From assembly GCA_023135935.1 (NCBI GenBank), contig JAGLSU010000031.1, forward strand, positions 1-42,432: a stretch of 42,432 nt of DNA. Direction: 5' to 3'. The notes under the pieces are model-generated. The model saw nothing but the letters and a program-made list of their open reading frames with translations, was not told the DNA's origin and did not search any database. Origin of the DNA: Planctomycetota bacterium (GTDB lineage: Bacteria > Planctomycetota > Phycisphaerae > Sedimentisphaerales > Anaerobacaceae). Numbering within the stretch: the first letter of the stretch is position 1; every line of letters begins with the position of its first letter. Shown one piece after another: positions 1-7,902 of this stretch. Both the position numbers and the translations under genes were made by a program.

Positions 1-335
1 TGGGTCTGCATGGAAAAGCCGCCGTAAACGGCAAAGGGCTTAACGTCAATATGGCGGGCAATATCGGAAATCTCGCTGACATACTGAAGTGCCAGTTCCC
101 GGGTAGGAACCAGAATAAGGGACTGGACAGCCTTTATGGATGGGTCGACCATTTGAATAAGGGGAACCGCACATGCCGCGGTTTTTCCGGAGCCTGTTTC
201 AGCGCGGACAATGATATCTCTGCCGGAAAGAATGTGAGGAAAGGTCTTTTCCTGAACCGGGGTCAACTCGACGTACTTGATATCTTTTAATGCGGCAAGT
301 ATCTGGGGTTTCAGGTCAAGGTCTGTAAACTTCAT
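1..335 (-). CDS. DEAD-box ATP-dependent RNA helicase, N-terminal part (runs off the window edge)
   Basis: Manual reverse translation from cat at 333-335 gives MKFTDLDLKPQILAALKDIKYVELTPVQEKTFPHILSGRDIIVRAETGSGKTAACAVPLIQ...LILVPTRELALQ: Q motif, Walker A (AETGSGKT) and motif Ia (PTRELA). Absent from the ORF track because it is truncated. ATGA overlap with the DUF502 stop. Confidence 0.93.
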   Translation of the reverse strand, partial: MKFTDLDLKPQILAALKDIKYVELTPVQEKTFPHILSGRDIIVRAETGSGKTAACAVPLIQMVDPSIKAVQSLILVPTRELALQYVSEISDIARHIDVKPFAVYGGFSMQT

Positions 336-871
336 TTTCCTGAGACTCCGCCAGAGACGACAAATGCCATTACCTCAGCACTGTTGACATCTATCGGCTT
401 GACCCGCTCGGATGGGAAAATCAATACCGAGCCCGCAAAGTTGTATGACTGCGGGAAATACACCGCCACATGCCCGGCTAAAGATAAAAATTCCAGGCTC
501 TCTCTGGTGATAAAGCCCACCGCCTTGGGGCCGCCCGGCGTCAACTCAACAATGGCTGGCTTGTCGAAACTCTTCTTCTCACCAGCGAACGCTTGTATCA
601 CATCCTTGATAGCCGAATACAACATCTTCACTACCGGCAGCTTGGTGAAGAGCGCATCAATCATCGTAAAGATTTTATTGCCGATGAAATTCGATGCCAC
701 AAAACCAATCAATGTTATAAGCACTATCGTAATAACCAGGCCCAAGCCGGGAATGGGAACCTTTAACAGGCCATCAAGCTTTGTAAAGACCAGAACGATT
801 GTGAAAACAGTCACTGCTACCGGTACAAAAACCAGAAGTCCCTGGAGAAAATAGTTCATTAAACGTTTCAT
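332..871 (-). CDS. DUF502 family membrane protein
   Basis: 179 aa; two N-terminal TM helices, then a soluble domain with FVASNFIGNKIFTMIDALFTKLPVVKMLYSAIKDVIQAF and AVYFPQSYNFAGSVLIFPSERVKPIDVNSAEVMAFVVSGG, typical of DUF502. Confidence 0.9.
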   Translation of the reverse strand: MKRLMNYFLQGLLVFVPVAVTVFTIVLVFTKLDGLLKVPIPGLGLVITIVLITLIGFVASNFIGNKIFTMIDALFTKLPVVKMLYSAIKDVIQAFAGEKKSFDKPAIVELTPGGPKAVGFITRESLEFLSLAGHVAVYFPQSYNFAGSVLIFPSERVKPIDVNSAEVMAFVVSGGVSGK

Positions 872-963
872 TGGGTTTTCCCCTTATCTTAACGCTGTTT
901 TAGTTTCGGACAACAGGATAGCCGAATGTGCAATCAGCGTCAAAGAAAACGTTTCAGCAGGTG

Positions 964-1090
964 GTGCTTTATAAGCACGTAAGTAGCTAGCTAACTCGAC
1001 ATAGTAGAATTTGAAGTGGCTTATAGGCACGTAAATAGTTACAGAACTGATACCGCCCGACGTCGTCTCGGAGAGTTAGGGGTTAAATTA
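964..1090. repeat. Composite palindromic element, copy A: hairpin GTGCTTTATAAGCAC (964-978), imperfect hairpin GTGGCTTATAGGCAC (1016-1030), and tail CGACGTCGTCTCGGAGAGTTAGGGGTTAAATTA (1058-1090)
   Basis: Same arrangement of two hairpins plus related tail recurs at 3071-3151. Confidence 0.7.
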
Positions 1091-1208
1091 AATCTTGCGG
1101 TTTTTGGCAGAATGGGTAAAGTTAGGAAAGTAATGGAAAAAATAATGCGGAGCAAAATGATAGCTGAAATTAAGAAAAAGACTATTTAATCTGTGAAAGA
1201 ATATCTCA

Positions 1209-1694
1209 ATGCTTAACCCTGAACCAATATCAAGAAGTGGTTACAACAGACTTATGAAGGAATTAACCCGGCTTGAGACAGAGGAACTGCCCGAAGTTCG
1301 ACGAACGGTTGCTCAAGCGCGTGAAGAAGGCGATTTAAAGGAAAACGGTGCATATGTTTACGGGCGTCAGCGGCAAGGTCATATAGTAGGGCGGATTGGC
1401 GAATTAAAGGGAAAACTGAGCCAGGCAGATATCGTTGATTGCACAAAAGTTGAATGTGACCGGGCTGTGTTTGGCACCGTTGTGTCTTTGTTGGATTTAG
1501 ATACTAAAGAAAAGGTGACCTATCAGTTACTGGGTTCGGCAGATGCTGATATTGATACGGGAAGTATTTCAGTTCACTCACCAATAGGACGAGCTATTGT
1601 TGGACACTCGGTAGGAGATAAGTTTATAGCAGCGGTCCCTCGCGGTGACATTAATTTTGAAGTGATTGACATTGCCGGGCCAAAAGTTGATTAA
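1209..1694 (+). CDS. greA: Transcription elongation factor GreA
   Basis: 161 aa; GreA N-terminal coiled coil with conserved EEGDLKENGAY acidic tip and C-terminal SPIGRAIVGHSVGDKF. Confidence 0.88.
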   Translation: MLNPEPISRSGYNRLMKELTRLETEELPEVRRTVAQAREEGDLKENGAYVYGRQRQGHIVGRIGELKGKLSQADIVDCTKVECDRAVFGTVVSLLDLDTKEKVTYQLLGSADADIDTGSISVHSPIGRAIVGHSVGDKFIAAVPRGDINFEVIDIAGPKVD

Positions 1695-1695
1695 G

Positions 1696-1756
1696 GTGGC
1701 TTAAAGCCACATAAATAAGTGCTTTATAAGCACGTAAATAGTTGTGCCGAAGGCAC
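1696..1756. repeat. Three consecutive short palindromes downstream of greA: GTGGCTTAAAGCCAC, GTGCTTTATAAGCAC, GTGCCGAAGGCAC
   Basis: Perfect stems at 1696-1710, 1719-1733 and 1744-1756, separated by ATAAATAA / GTAAATAGTT spacers. Confidence 0.8.
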
Positions 1757-1784
1757 ATAAATAACAGCCTCTTCCCCCCAAAAA

Positions 1785-1952
1785 TCAATCGAGTTCAATA
1801 AAACCGCTGAGGATATAGTAAGCTGCGTAGGCAATTATTACCGTCAGCAATATAGTTGAGGTGATATAATAGCCCTTTAACATCCAGCCAATTGATAATG
1901 CCGCTGCAAAGGTAATCAGTCTTATGATGCCCCTCTCGTATGTTATTCGCAT
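1785..1952 (-). CDS. Small two-TM membrane protein, tandem copy 1 (55 aa; not in ORF track)
   Basis: Manual translation: MRITYERGIIRLITFAAALSIGWMLKGYYITSTILLTVIIAYAAYYILSGFIELD*. RBS AAGGAGCGACTAA upstream. Homologous to copies at 2307-2501 and 2540-2707. Confidence 0.8.
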   Translation of the reverse strand: MRITYERGIIRLITFAAALSIGWMLKGYYITSTILLTVIIAYAAYYILSGFIELD

Positions 1953-1959
1953 TTAGTCG

Positions 1960-2310
1960 CTCCTTTTTCGCCCACATCGAGGCTATATAAAGCAGCGGCG
2001 CAAAACAAAAAAGAACTCCGCTGCAATCACGCTCGAAGAGGGCTCGGCAGAGCCTATCGGGGCATGAAAGCGAAGCGATGCTCTTTTAGTAACGAATACG
2101 CAAATCGCCTGCTATAAAAGCAAACGGTGCCCTCTGCGTATAAACAAAGAGCACCGAGCCTTCCACACGTTCCCGAAAATGAAAACTGGCGATTTACCTC
2201 GAAACGTCTGAAATCTCAGTGATTTCTTATTCTATTGGCGGGTTCCTTCCCGCCAGTTATATTCTATATTCTTATATCGTATATTCATAAGAAAAACGAT
2301 GAATTTTCAT
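1960..2310 (-). ncRNA. Conserved structured leader L1, upstream of small membrane ORF copy 1
   Basis: ~340 nt aligning nearly end to end with 2715-3065. Shared stems: GGCGGG/CCCGCC, GAAATC/GATTTC, GGTG..CTCT/AGAGCACC, GCAGCGG/CCGCTGC. Confidence 0.6.
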
Positions 2311-2501
2311 TTGCGTAACGATTTGTCCTTAAACCAATCGAGTTTAAAAAAACCATCGAAAATATAGTAAACTGCGTAGCCGGTTACTATTATCGCCAAT
2401 ATAACTAAGGTGGCGTAATAGTCCATTAACGCCCAGCTGGCCAAGAATACCGTTATAAAGACAACCAGTCTTATAATGCCCTTCTCATATGTTATTCGCA
2501 T
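2307..2501 (-). CDS. Small two-TM membrane protein, tandem copy 2 (64 aa)
   Basis: MRITYEKGIIRLVVFITVFLASWALMDYYATLVILAIIVTGYAVYYIFDGFFKLDWFKDKSLRK; aligns with copies 1 and 3; same RBS context. Confidence 0.8.
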   Translation of the reverse strand: MRITYEKGIIRLVVFITVFLASWALMDYYATLVILAIIVTGYAVYYIFDGFFKLDWFKDKSLRK

Positions 2502-2539
2502 TTAGTCGCTCCTTTCTCGCTCATATCAGGGTCCCTAAA

Positions 2540-2707
2540 TTAATCAAGTTCAATAAAACCGCTAAGAACATGGTAAGTTGCATAGCCGGCTATTATTACC
2601 AACAATACCGCCGGGAGGGTGCAATAATCCTTTAACATCCAGCCGGTCATGAACACCGCTATAGAGGTAACCAGTCTTATGATGCCCCTTCCGTATGTCA
2701 TTCGCAT
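2540..2707 (-). CDS. Small two-TM membrane protein, tandem copy 3 (55 aa; not in ORF track)
   Basis: Manual translation: MRMTYGRGIIRLVTSIAVFMTGWMLKDYCTLPAVLLVIIAGYATYHVLSGFIELD*; RBS AAAGGAGCAGTTAA. Confidence 0.8.
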   Translation of the reverse strand: MRMTYGRGIIRLVTSIAVFMTGWMLKDYCTLPAVLLVIIAGYATYHVLSGFIELD

Positions 2708-2714
2708 TTAACTG

Positions 2715-3065
2715 CTCCTTTCTCGCCCGTATCGGGGCCATTTAAAGGCAGCGGCGCAAAACAAAAAAGAGCACCGCCGCAATCATGCTCAATCCAGGCC
2801 CGCGAGAGCCCTTGGGAACATGAAAGCTAAGCGATGCTCTTTTTTTTGATAGCGATATACGCAGTAGCGCCCGCTATAAAAGCAGACGGTGCCCTCTGCG
2901 TATAAACAAAGAGCACCGAGCTTTCCAAACGCTTCCCAAATCTTACACTCGCGGTTTGGATCGAAACATTTGAAATCTCAGTGATTTCTTATTATCCGGC
3001 GGATTCCTCTCCGCCGGATATATTCTATATCCTTATATCGTATATTTACAAGAAAAAGCTATAAA
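2715..3065 (-). ncRNA. Conserved structured leader L2, upstream of small membrane ORF copies 3 and 2
   Basis: Duplicate of L1; stem positions keep pairing on the minus strand (details in findings). Confidence 0.6.
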
Positions 3066-3070
3066 AAAAA

Positions 3071-3151
3071 GTGCTTTATAAGCACGTAAGTAGTTGTGCC
3101 TTATAGGCACGTAAAATCTCGATGTCGTTTGGGAAAGTTGGGGTTAAAATT
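3071..3151. repeat. Composite palindromic element, copy B: GTGCTTTATAAGCAC (3071-3085), GTGCCTTATAGGCAC (3096-3110), tail CGATGTCGTTTGGGAAAGTTGGGGTTAAAATT (3120-3151)
   Basis: Matches the arrangement of the element at 964-1090. Confidence 0.7.
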
Positions 3152-3200
3152 GTTCCAAAATCCCTAATACTTTATCAAACTCTTTTAGTGAAATGTACTA

Positions 3201-5750
3201 TTATATCTTAAATTTGCTTTTTGTCTCTAAGAGTCTCTGGGAGGATACGGGTATGCCCAATATTTGAGAGACTCGCTGCTTGTCTTTATAGTCAACATAA
3301 TGCATATAAATGTGTTGTATGACAATTTCTTTTAGAATCCTATCGCAAACTATATTGCCTTTAAACTTCTCTGAGAGTTCTTTAAGCTTTTTTTGGTTGA
3401 CCTTTTTTTGGAATTGCAACTCAATTGCTTGATTTATAAGCATAATAGCAGGTGTATCATAATTAATCTGCATTCGCTCATATATCTCCTCCGCCTCTTT
3501 TGATCCAACTGAAAATGCTATCCTTCTCAGGATTCCATAGATTACACCGTAAGTCAATAAAAAGAAAATGTTTCCCGCACCCTTTTCCACTTCCCCAGAT
3601 TCTATGTTTAAATTTTCTTGCAGAGAACGTGTTATCATGCGGACAATTTCATCTTTTAGAATATCGGATAGCTCTATAAAATTTCTCAAACACCTTAGTC
3701 CGACATAATAGGCCTGCTCAACAACGCTAGTTAAAGTGTCTTTATCCAACGATCCATGTCTATTTCTTACTACTTGCCCAATTAATTCAATCCCTCTAAA
3801 TGCTCGATTGATTTGTGCCAAAAGATCATCGGGGTTAAGTTTCTCGATGTTTTGATTGAGTTTTTTCTCTATTTTTTCATTTTTATCTTTACGTTGATTT
3901 GACTTTTTTCTCTCTTGTTCAATCTCCCTTTGCTCAAGTACCAACTCTGGAATCTTTTCAATAAAATCTTGCATGAATCCAAGTTCACCAACTTCAAGAG
4001 TTGCTTCTTTGTTATCATGGAAAAGGTTCTTCATACATAATTGAATTTCATCTAATATCCATTTATCTTTAGTGTGGTGAGTAATAAAGATTATGATATT
4101 TGAACAATCTTCCTTGTGAAGTAGAGAAAGGAGATTTCGTATAGTTTCTTTGCTTTTTTTCTCTAAAGTCAAATTATCAGCTAAATGCTTTGCTACATAG
4201 AAATAGTATATATATCGATACTTAAATGAAATTCGTCCGTTTTTCTCACAAAATATGTTACTTGCCAACATGTTTTTTATAACCTTACCTTGATCTAGTT
4301 TGAGATATTTATCGTGATATTTTTCGAAGAAAGCGGTTAAATCCTGCTCTCCAAAGCCTTCTCCATCATTATGAAACACCGCAATGGCAAACTCGGCGAG
4401 GAAATTAAGATAAGAATCGACTTCAGTATTTTTGATTTTAGTTTTTTCAAGCGCACGGTAGATTAAGTATTGATAACAATGTCCATAAGATGTTAAATTT
4501 ACCTTTTTGGGAGAGAAGGACTCGAATACTTGTATTAGAGTGATTAAGTATATGGGCTTAGCAGGTACAATGCCTTTTTTAACAACTGAATCGATATGTA
4601 ATTTAAGGGCATCGACATTGCTGTAGAGTTCTTTTTCTCCTATTGTCTCTTCGACACCTAATGTGACCCATTTCTCTATTAGTTCTGCTCTTTTAACATT
4701 ACCAAACTGCATGATTTCATAGCGATCGAAGTCATCAAGAGAACTTATTTCTGGAGTGACAAACTTAAAAGATTCAGATGCAAGTAACACAATTGTCCCA
4801 AAAAGCTCTTTCATGTTATCAAGTAATTTATTTTGGTATTTTATGTTTAATTTCATTTCGGAATAATCATCTATGATAATTATTTTATTGAGAGCTTCTT
4901 CATAGCTTTTTTCGTCACTATCTTGATGCTGTTTAAGGTAGGCTTTTCTGGCAATCTTATTAATATCTGATTTTTTAACATCATCAGCTGTTAGCAGAAT
5001 AGGCAAATCACCCTTTTGGAGGAAATATTTAAAATATTGTTTCCCTAAAGAAGTTTTACCTGATTGGTCACTACCAAAGATTATTTTAAAACCAGGCGCA
5101 ATGACAGCTTCATCACTGCATATAGTAGATGCTATTTTGTCAATATCACTAAGTTTTTTTAAATCTGGAGCAATGTAGATATCTTCAAGAAACAATTTTG
5201 TCTTTCTTCTGTGAGAATATTCCACCTCTGTATCTTTAAGCCAATCTTGAAATTCTTTGGTTAAACAATTTTTCTTTTGCGTTGTTATTGTGATTTTCTG
5301 CTTTTTATTTTTGATCTCCTGAATACCGACTTTGATGCTAGTAACAATATTTAGCCACGCTTTATCATTGTCTGACCATGAAGAAACCGGTTCCGCCTCG
5401 TAAGGCAATGCCTGTAGCTTAGCAAATGGAGTTTGTTTCCAGTCGCAGTGTCGTAAAATCACTGGAACTACTTTGGCTTTTCCCTCTTCGTGCATTTCAA
5501 GAGCAGCTTTGGCTTCGACATCGTAGCAATAGTCAGATGCAATAAAGTCAGAACTTACTAAAAATAAAATAATCTCTGCTTTCTTTAGGTTTTTATCTAT
5601 TTGACCTTTCCATTCTTCACCTGCAGTAATCTTTCTATCATGCCAATCTTTTATATCTCCATTTCTTCTCAGCGTTGACAAGTGAGTCACAAGTTTTTCG
5701 CGATGAATCTCATCTTCATGACTGTAGCTAATGAATAAATTTAATGACAT
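3201..5750 (-). CDS. TIR domain-STAND NTPase protein (putative defence sensor/effector)
   Basis: 849 aa. N-terminal TIR (LFISYSHEDEIHREKLVTHL...ADIILFLVSSDFIAS-like segment, YDVEAKAALE). Then FQDWLKDTEVEYSHRRKTKLFLEDIYIAPDL, Walker A GSDQSGKTSL and Walker B KIIIIDDYSE. Long helical C-terminus without recognised repeats. Confidence 0.82.
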   Translation of the reverse strand: MSLNLFISYSHEDEIHREKLVTHLSTLRRNGDIKDWHDRKITAGEEWKGQIDKNLKKAEIILFLVSSDFIASDYCYDVEAKAALEMHEEGKAKVVPVILRHCDWKQTPFAKLQALPYEAEPVSSWSDNDKAWLNIVTSIKVGIQEIKNKKQKITITTQKKNCLTKEFQDWLKDTEVEYSHRRKTKLFLEDIYIAPDLKKLSDIDKIASTICSDEAVIAPGFKIIFGSDQSGKTSLGKQYFKYFLQKGDLPILLTADDVKKSDINKIARKAYLKQHQDSDEKSYEEALNKIIIIDDYSEMKLNIKYQNKLLDNMKELFGTIVLLASESFKFVTPEISSLDDFDRYEIMQFGNVKRAELIEKWVTLGVEETIGEKELYSNVDALKLHIDSVVKKGIVPAKPIYLITLIQVFESFSPKKVNLTSYGHCYQYLIYRALEKTKIKNTEVDSYLNFLAEFAIAVFHNDGEGFGEQDLTAFFEKYHDKYLKLDQGKVIKNMLASNIFCEKNGRISFKYRYIYYFYVAKHLADNLTLEKKSKETIRNLLSLLHKEDCSNIIIFITHHTKDKWILDEIQLCMKNLFHDNKEATLEVGELGFMQDFIEKIPELVLEQREIEQERKKSNQRKDKNEKIEKKLNQNIEKLNPDDLLAQINRAFRGIELIGQVVRNRHGSLDKDTLTSVVEQAYYVGLRCLRNFIELSDILKDEIVRMITRSLQENLNIESGEVEKGAGNIFFLLTYGVIYGILRRIAFSVGSKEAEEIYERMQINYDTPAIMLINQAIELQFQKKVNQKKLKELSEKFKGNIVCDRILKEIVIQHIYMHYVDYKDKQRVSQILGIPVSSQRLLETKSKFKI

Positions 5751-5813
5751 ATTTCAATCCTTGTTATTAGACGTCAAACTGTTCATATTTATTTAAACTA
5801 CAAAAATATTTTC

Positions 5814-6329
5814 TTATTGGTTTTGGGAATAATAATTTTCTCTGACCATCCCAGCCCATTTTAAGAATAATTGCCGTAAGCCATAACGATCAGTTTTGTC
5901 CAATGGTAGTATAGGCATATTATGAACAAAAACATCTGTAACACCGGGATCAAAGATACCACCAGTTATAGTTTCTTCACGAAATACAAGCAATGGTACC
6001 TTCAAACCAAAGAGTACTCCTGCTTCCAGTTGATTCCATGGAGTTGGAAATGCTTTTTTGACCGTTTGCCTTGCACTGCTTTGAGTTCCCTTTTTCCATA
6101 GCCCAGACTTTGTTTCAAATTGAGAGAACCCAAGTATTAAACCGCCTGCGCAATGTTTAGCCAAAGAGTACACTTCTTGCAACGGCAAATTTACAGGATA
6201 ATCGCTTCTGCCAAGAGCTCTTGGTTCAAAATGCTGTACTTTCAGTTCTTCTATAATAATTGAATACGATTTTTCTTGTTCTTTGTTAAGATCGCTTGGA
6301 GCAGATACAAAAACCGGAATTTTAAACAT
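5814..6329 (-). CDS. TIR-like / nucleoside 2-deoxyribosyltransferase-like protein
   Basis: 171 aa; FVSAPSDLNKEQEKSYSIIIEELK...PRALGRSDYPVNLPLQEVYSLAKHCAGGLILGFSQF...TPWNQLEAGVLFGLKVPLLVFREETITGGIFDPG. Fold assignment is from pattern only. Confidence 0.5.
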   Translation of the reverse strand: MFKIPVFVSAPSDLNKEQEKSYSIIIEELKVQHFEPRALGRSDYPVNLPLQEVYSLAKHCAGGLILGFSQFETKSGLWKKGTQSSARQTVKKAFPTPWNQLEAGVLFGLKVPLLVFREETITGGIFDPGVTDVFVHNMPILPLDKTDRYGLRQLFLKWAGMVRENYYSQNQ

Positions 6330-6356
6330 GATTATCCTCTAAACAAGTCAAAATAT

Positions 6357-6827
6357 CTAATTCTTATTTTTTTCTGTCCCATTCTCATCTTCATTTTTTT
6401 GAGTGTGCGTACTGATCCAAAGAGAATTTTCCTTTGAAATCAAAGCCTCTACTCTTTCGACAAACAGAGCTTCTTTGTCACTACTGTCGCTGTAATCATT
6501 TAATTCCGCCTCATAAAAATACTTCTCCTTTTTCAATGATTCCGCAATTGTTCGGAAAGTTAACCAATTCTCTTGGTACTTAAATGCCTTAAGGGCCGCC
6601 GTTATTATTGCGAGAATTGCTGCAATTGTAGCAGTTAGCCACTTTATCTCTTCTGGTAGAAATGCAACAAGGACTACGACAATAGGTGAAATAATCAAGG
6701 CCCCCCACTGAAAGAACTTATAAAACCTCTTATTTTTTATAGATGTTTTATCATACCAGTCTATCTCTTTTTCATATCTCTCTTTGAGATATTTCTCAAA
6801 TAATTCCTGTTCCATACTTTGCTCCAT
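6357..6827 (-). CDS. DUF4231 / SLATT-type two-TM protein
   Basis: 156 aa; two adjacent TM helices (WGALIISPIVVVLVAFL; WLTATIAAILAIITAALKAF) followed by YQENWLTFRTIAESLKKEKYFYEAELNDY, characteristic of DUF4231/SLATT. Confidence 0.8.
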   Translation of the reverse strand: MEQSMEQELFEKYLKERYEKEIDWYDKTSIKNKRFYKFFQWGALIISPIVVVLVAFLPEEIKWLTATIAAILAIITAALKAFKYQENWLTFRTIAESLKKEKYFYEAELNDYSDSSDKEALFVERVEALISKENSLWISTHTQKNEDENGTEKNKN

Positions 6828-6858
6828 TATTAACTATATGTTTTCTGCTTATTGAATG

Positions 6859-7446
6859 TTATGTACCATACACTTTGACTTTATTTGCAATTGGCTCAGA
6901 GCGTTTATTGAATGCATCATCAATATATTTCTCTGGGTTAGCACAGAAATCACCCCATTTCACTAGGACACAATACCTCTCGTCTTCCGTATGACAGCAT
7001 TTGTCATTGGGAATATAGTAGTTATAACTAAATTCAGAGACTACAGTACTGCCATTTATCGCCACGTGGTTGTGGCTACTGCCACATTGGGGACAGTTAA
7101 AGCTTTCCTTGTAAATCTGCGACTCAACAGAGGGCAGAACTAGCCCGAGGATTCCGCTTCTGGTATTACCCTCCCCATTGTACAGGGATGCCTGCAATTC
7201 TCTCTTTATGAACTTTCGCTCCTCATGACCCAAGTTCTCTGCACTATAAACTCCGATGATGTGTATTGTGACCGTTGAATCAGATAGGTAATCTTCGCGT
7301 ATCTTCTGCAAAATATAGTCTTCGTCCTCAGAATCGATCGTGTTATTGAGGGATTTGTCGATCATATCAACATCAAGCCCAGACTGAATATAGTTCTTGT
7401 ATGCAATGTCTTCTGTTTTGAAGGAGATAAAACACTTGTGTCCCAC
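6859..7446 (-). CDS. ThsB/DUF1863-like TIR protein
   Basis: 195 aa; KCFISFKTEDIAYKNYIQ...DMIDKSLNNTIDSEDEDYILQKIREDYLSDSTVTIHIIGVYSAENLGHEERKFIKRELQASL resembles the Thoeris ThsB TIR-like family. Contains a CPQCGSSH Cys/His motif. Confidence 0.65.
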   Translation of the reverse strand: MGHKCFISFKTEDIAYKNYIQSGLDVDMIDKSLNNTIDSEDEDYILQKIREDYLSDSTVTIHIIGVYSAENLGHEERKFIKRELQASLYNGEGNTRSGILGLVLPSVESQIYKESFNCPQCGSSHNHVAINGSTVVSEFSYNYYIPNDKCCHTEDERYCVLVKWGDFCANPEKYIDDAFNKRSEPIANKVKVYGT

Positions 7447-7566
7447 GATTCTACTCTTTCCATAAATATTAACAATTCATTTTTAACTCGATGCAACTTA
7501 TCTATGTACACCAAGGTATTTGGTGATATTCAACTCATTACCGAATTTTAAATCATGAGAAATACT

Positions 7567-7785
7567 TTAGCGAGTTGAGCCACCAATACACCAATGGCAA
7601 TTGTCATAGCCATCATTGTGAGCCTCAGCAAGAGTATGATAAGGCTTTGCGTGTCCAGCAGCTATTATTTCATCGATTTGGCACTGGGCCGTTTCATTGT
7701 CTAAATCATGAACCTCTTTTTTGCTTGGACTAATGTTTACGCAATATCTTGCTCCGTAAAGCGGGGGTCCTTGTCGTCTTGCCAT
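7567..7785 (-). CDS. Small conserved hypothetical protein (MARRQGPPLYGARYCVNISPSKKEVHDLDNE...AHNDGYDNCHWCIGGSTR)
   Basis: 72 aa from the ATG at 7785, which has RBS AAAAGGAGTTCGGAA; the 7824 start in the track lacks this. C-terminal CHWC motif. Confidence 0.65.
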   Translation of the reverse strand: MARRQGPPLYGARYCVNISPSKKEVHDLDNETAQCQIDEIIAAGHAKPYHTLAEAHNDGYDNCHWCIGGSTR

Positions 7786-7879
7786 TTCCGAACTCCTTTT
7801 TTCACAATAACTGTTCATGTTCAATTATCCTAGGAAGCCATTTAGACGTGGAAATTCGAAGGGTTATCCTTCTTTTCCC

Positions 7880-7897
7880 TCCCCGCCTTCGCGGGGA
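7880..7897. repeat. Palindrome TCCCCGC-CTTC-GCGGGGA just past the stop of the 7903-9438 gene
   Basis: Perfect 7-bp stem; no adjacent T-run on the minus strand, so REP-like or 3' stability hairpin rather than clear terminator. Confidence 0.5.
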
Positions 7898-7902
7898 CAA
7901 GC

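Noticed and set aside
51-290. 79-aa plus-strand ORF
   Set aside because: Antisense to the DEAD-box helicase coding sequence, which has clear motifs.
384-854. 156-aa plus-strand ORF
   Set aside because: Antisense to the well-supported DUF502 gene; no recognisable domain.
1795-1977. 60-aa minus ORF in the track
   Set aside because: Out of frame with the homologous small membrane protein at 1785-1952, which aligns with two paralogues and has an RBS.
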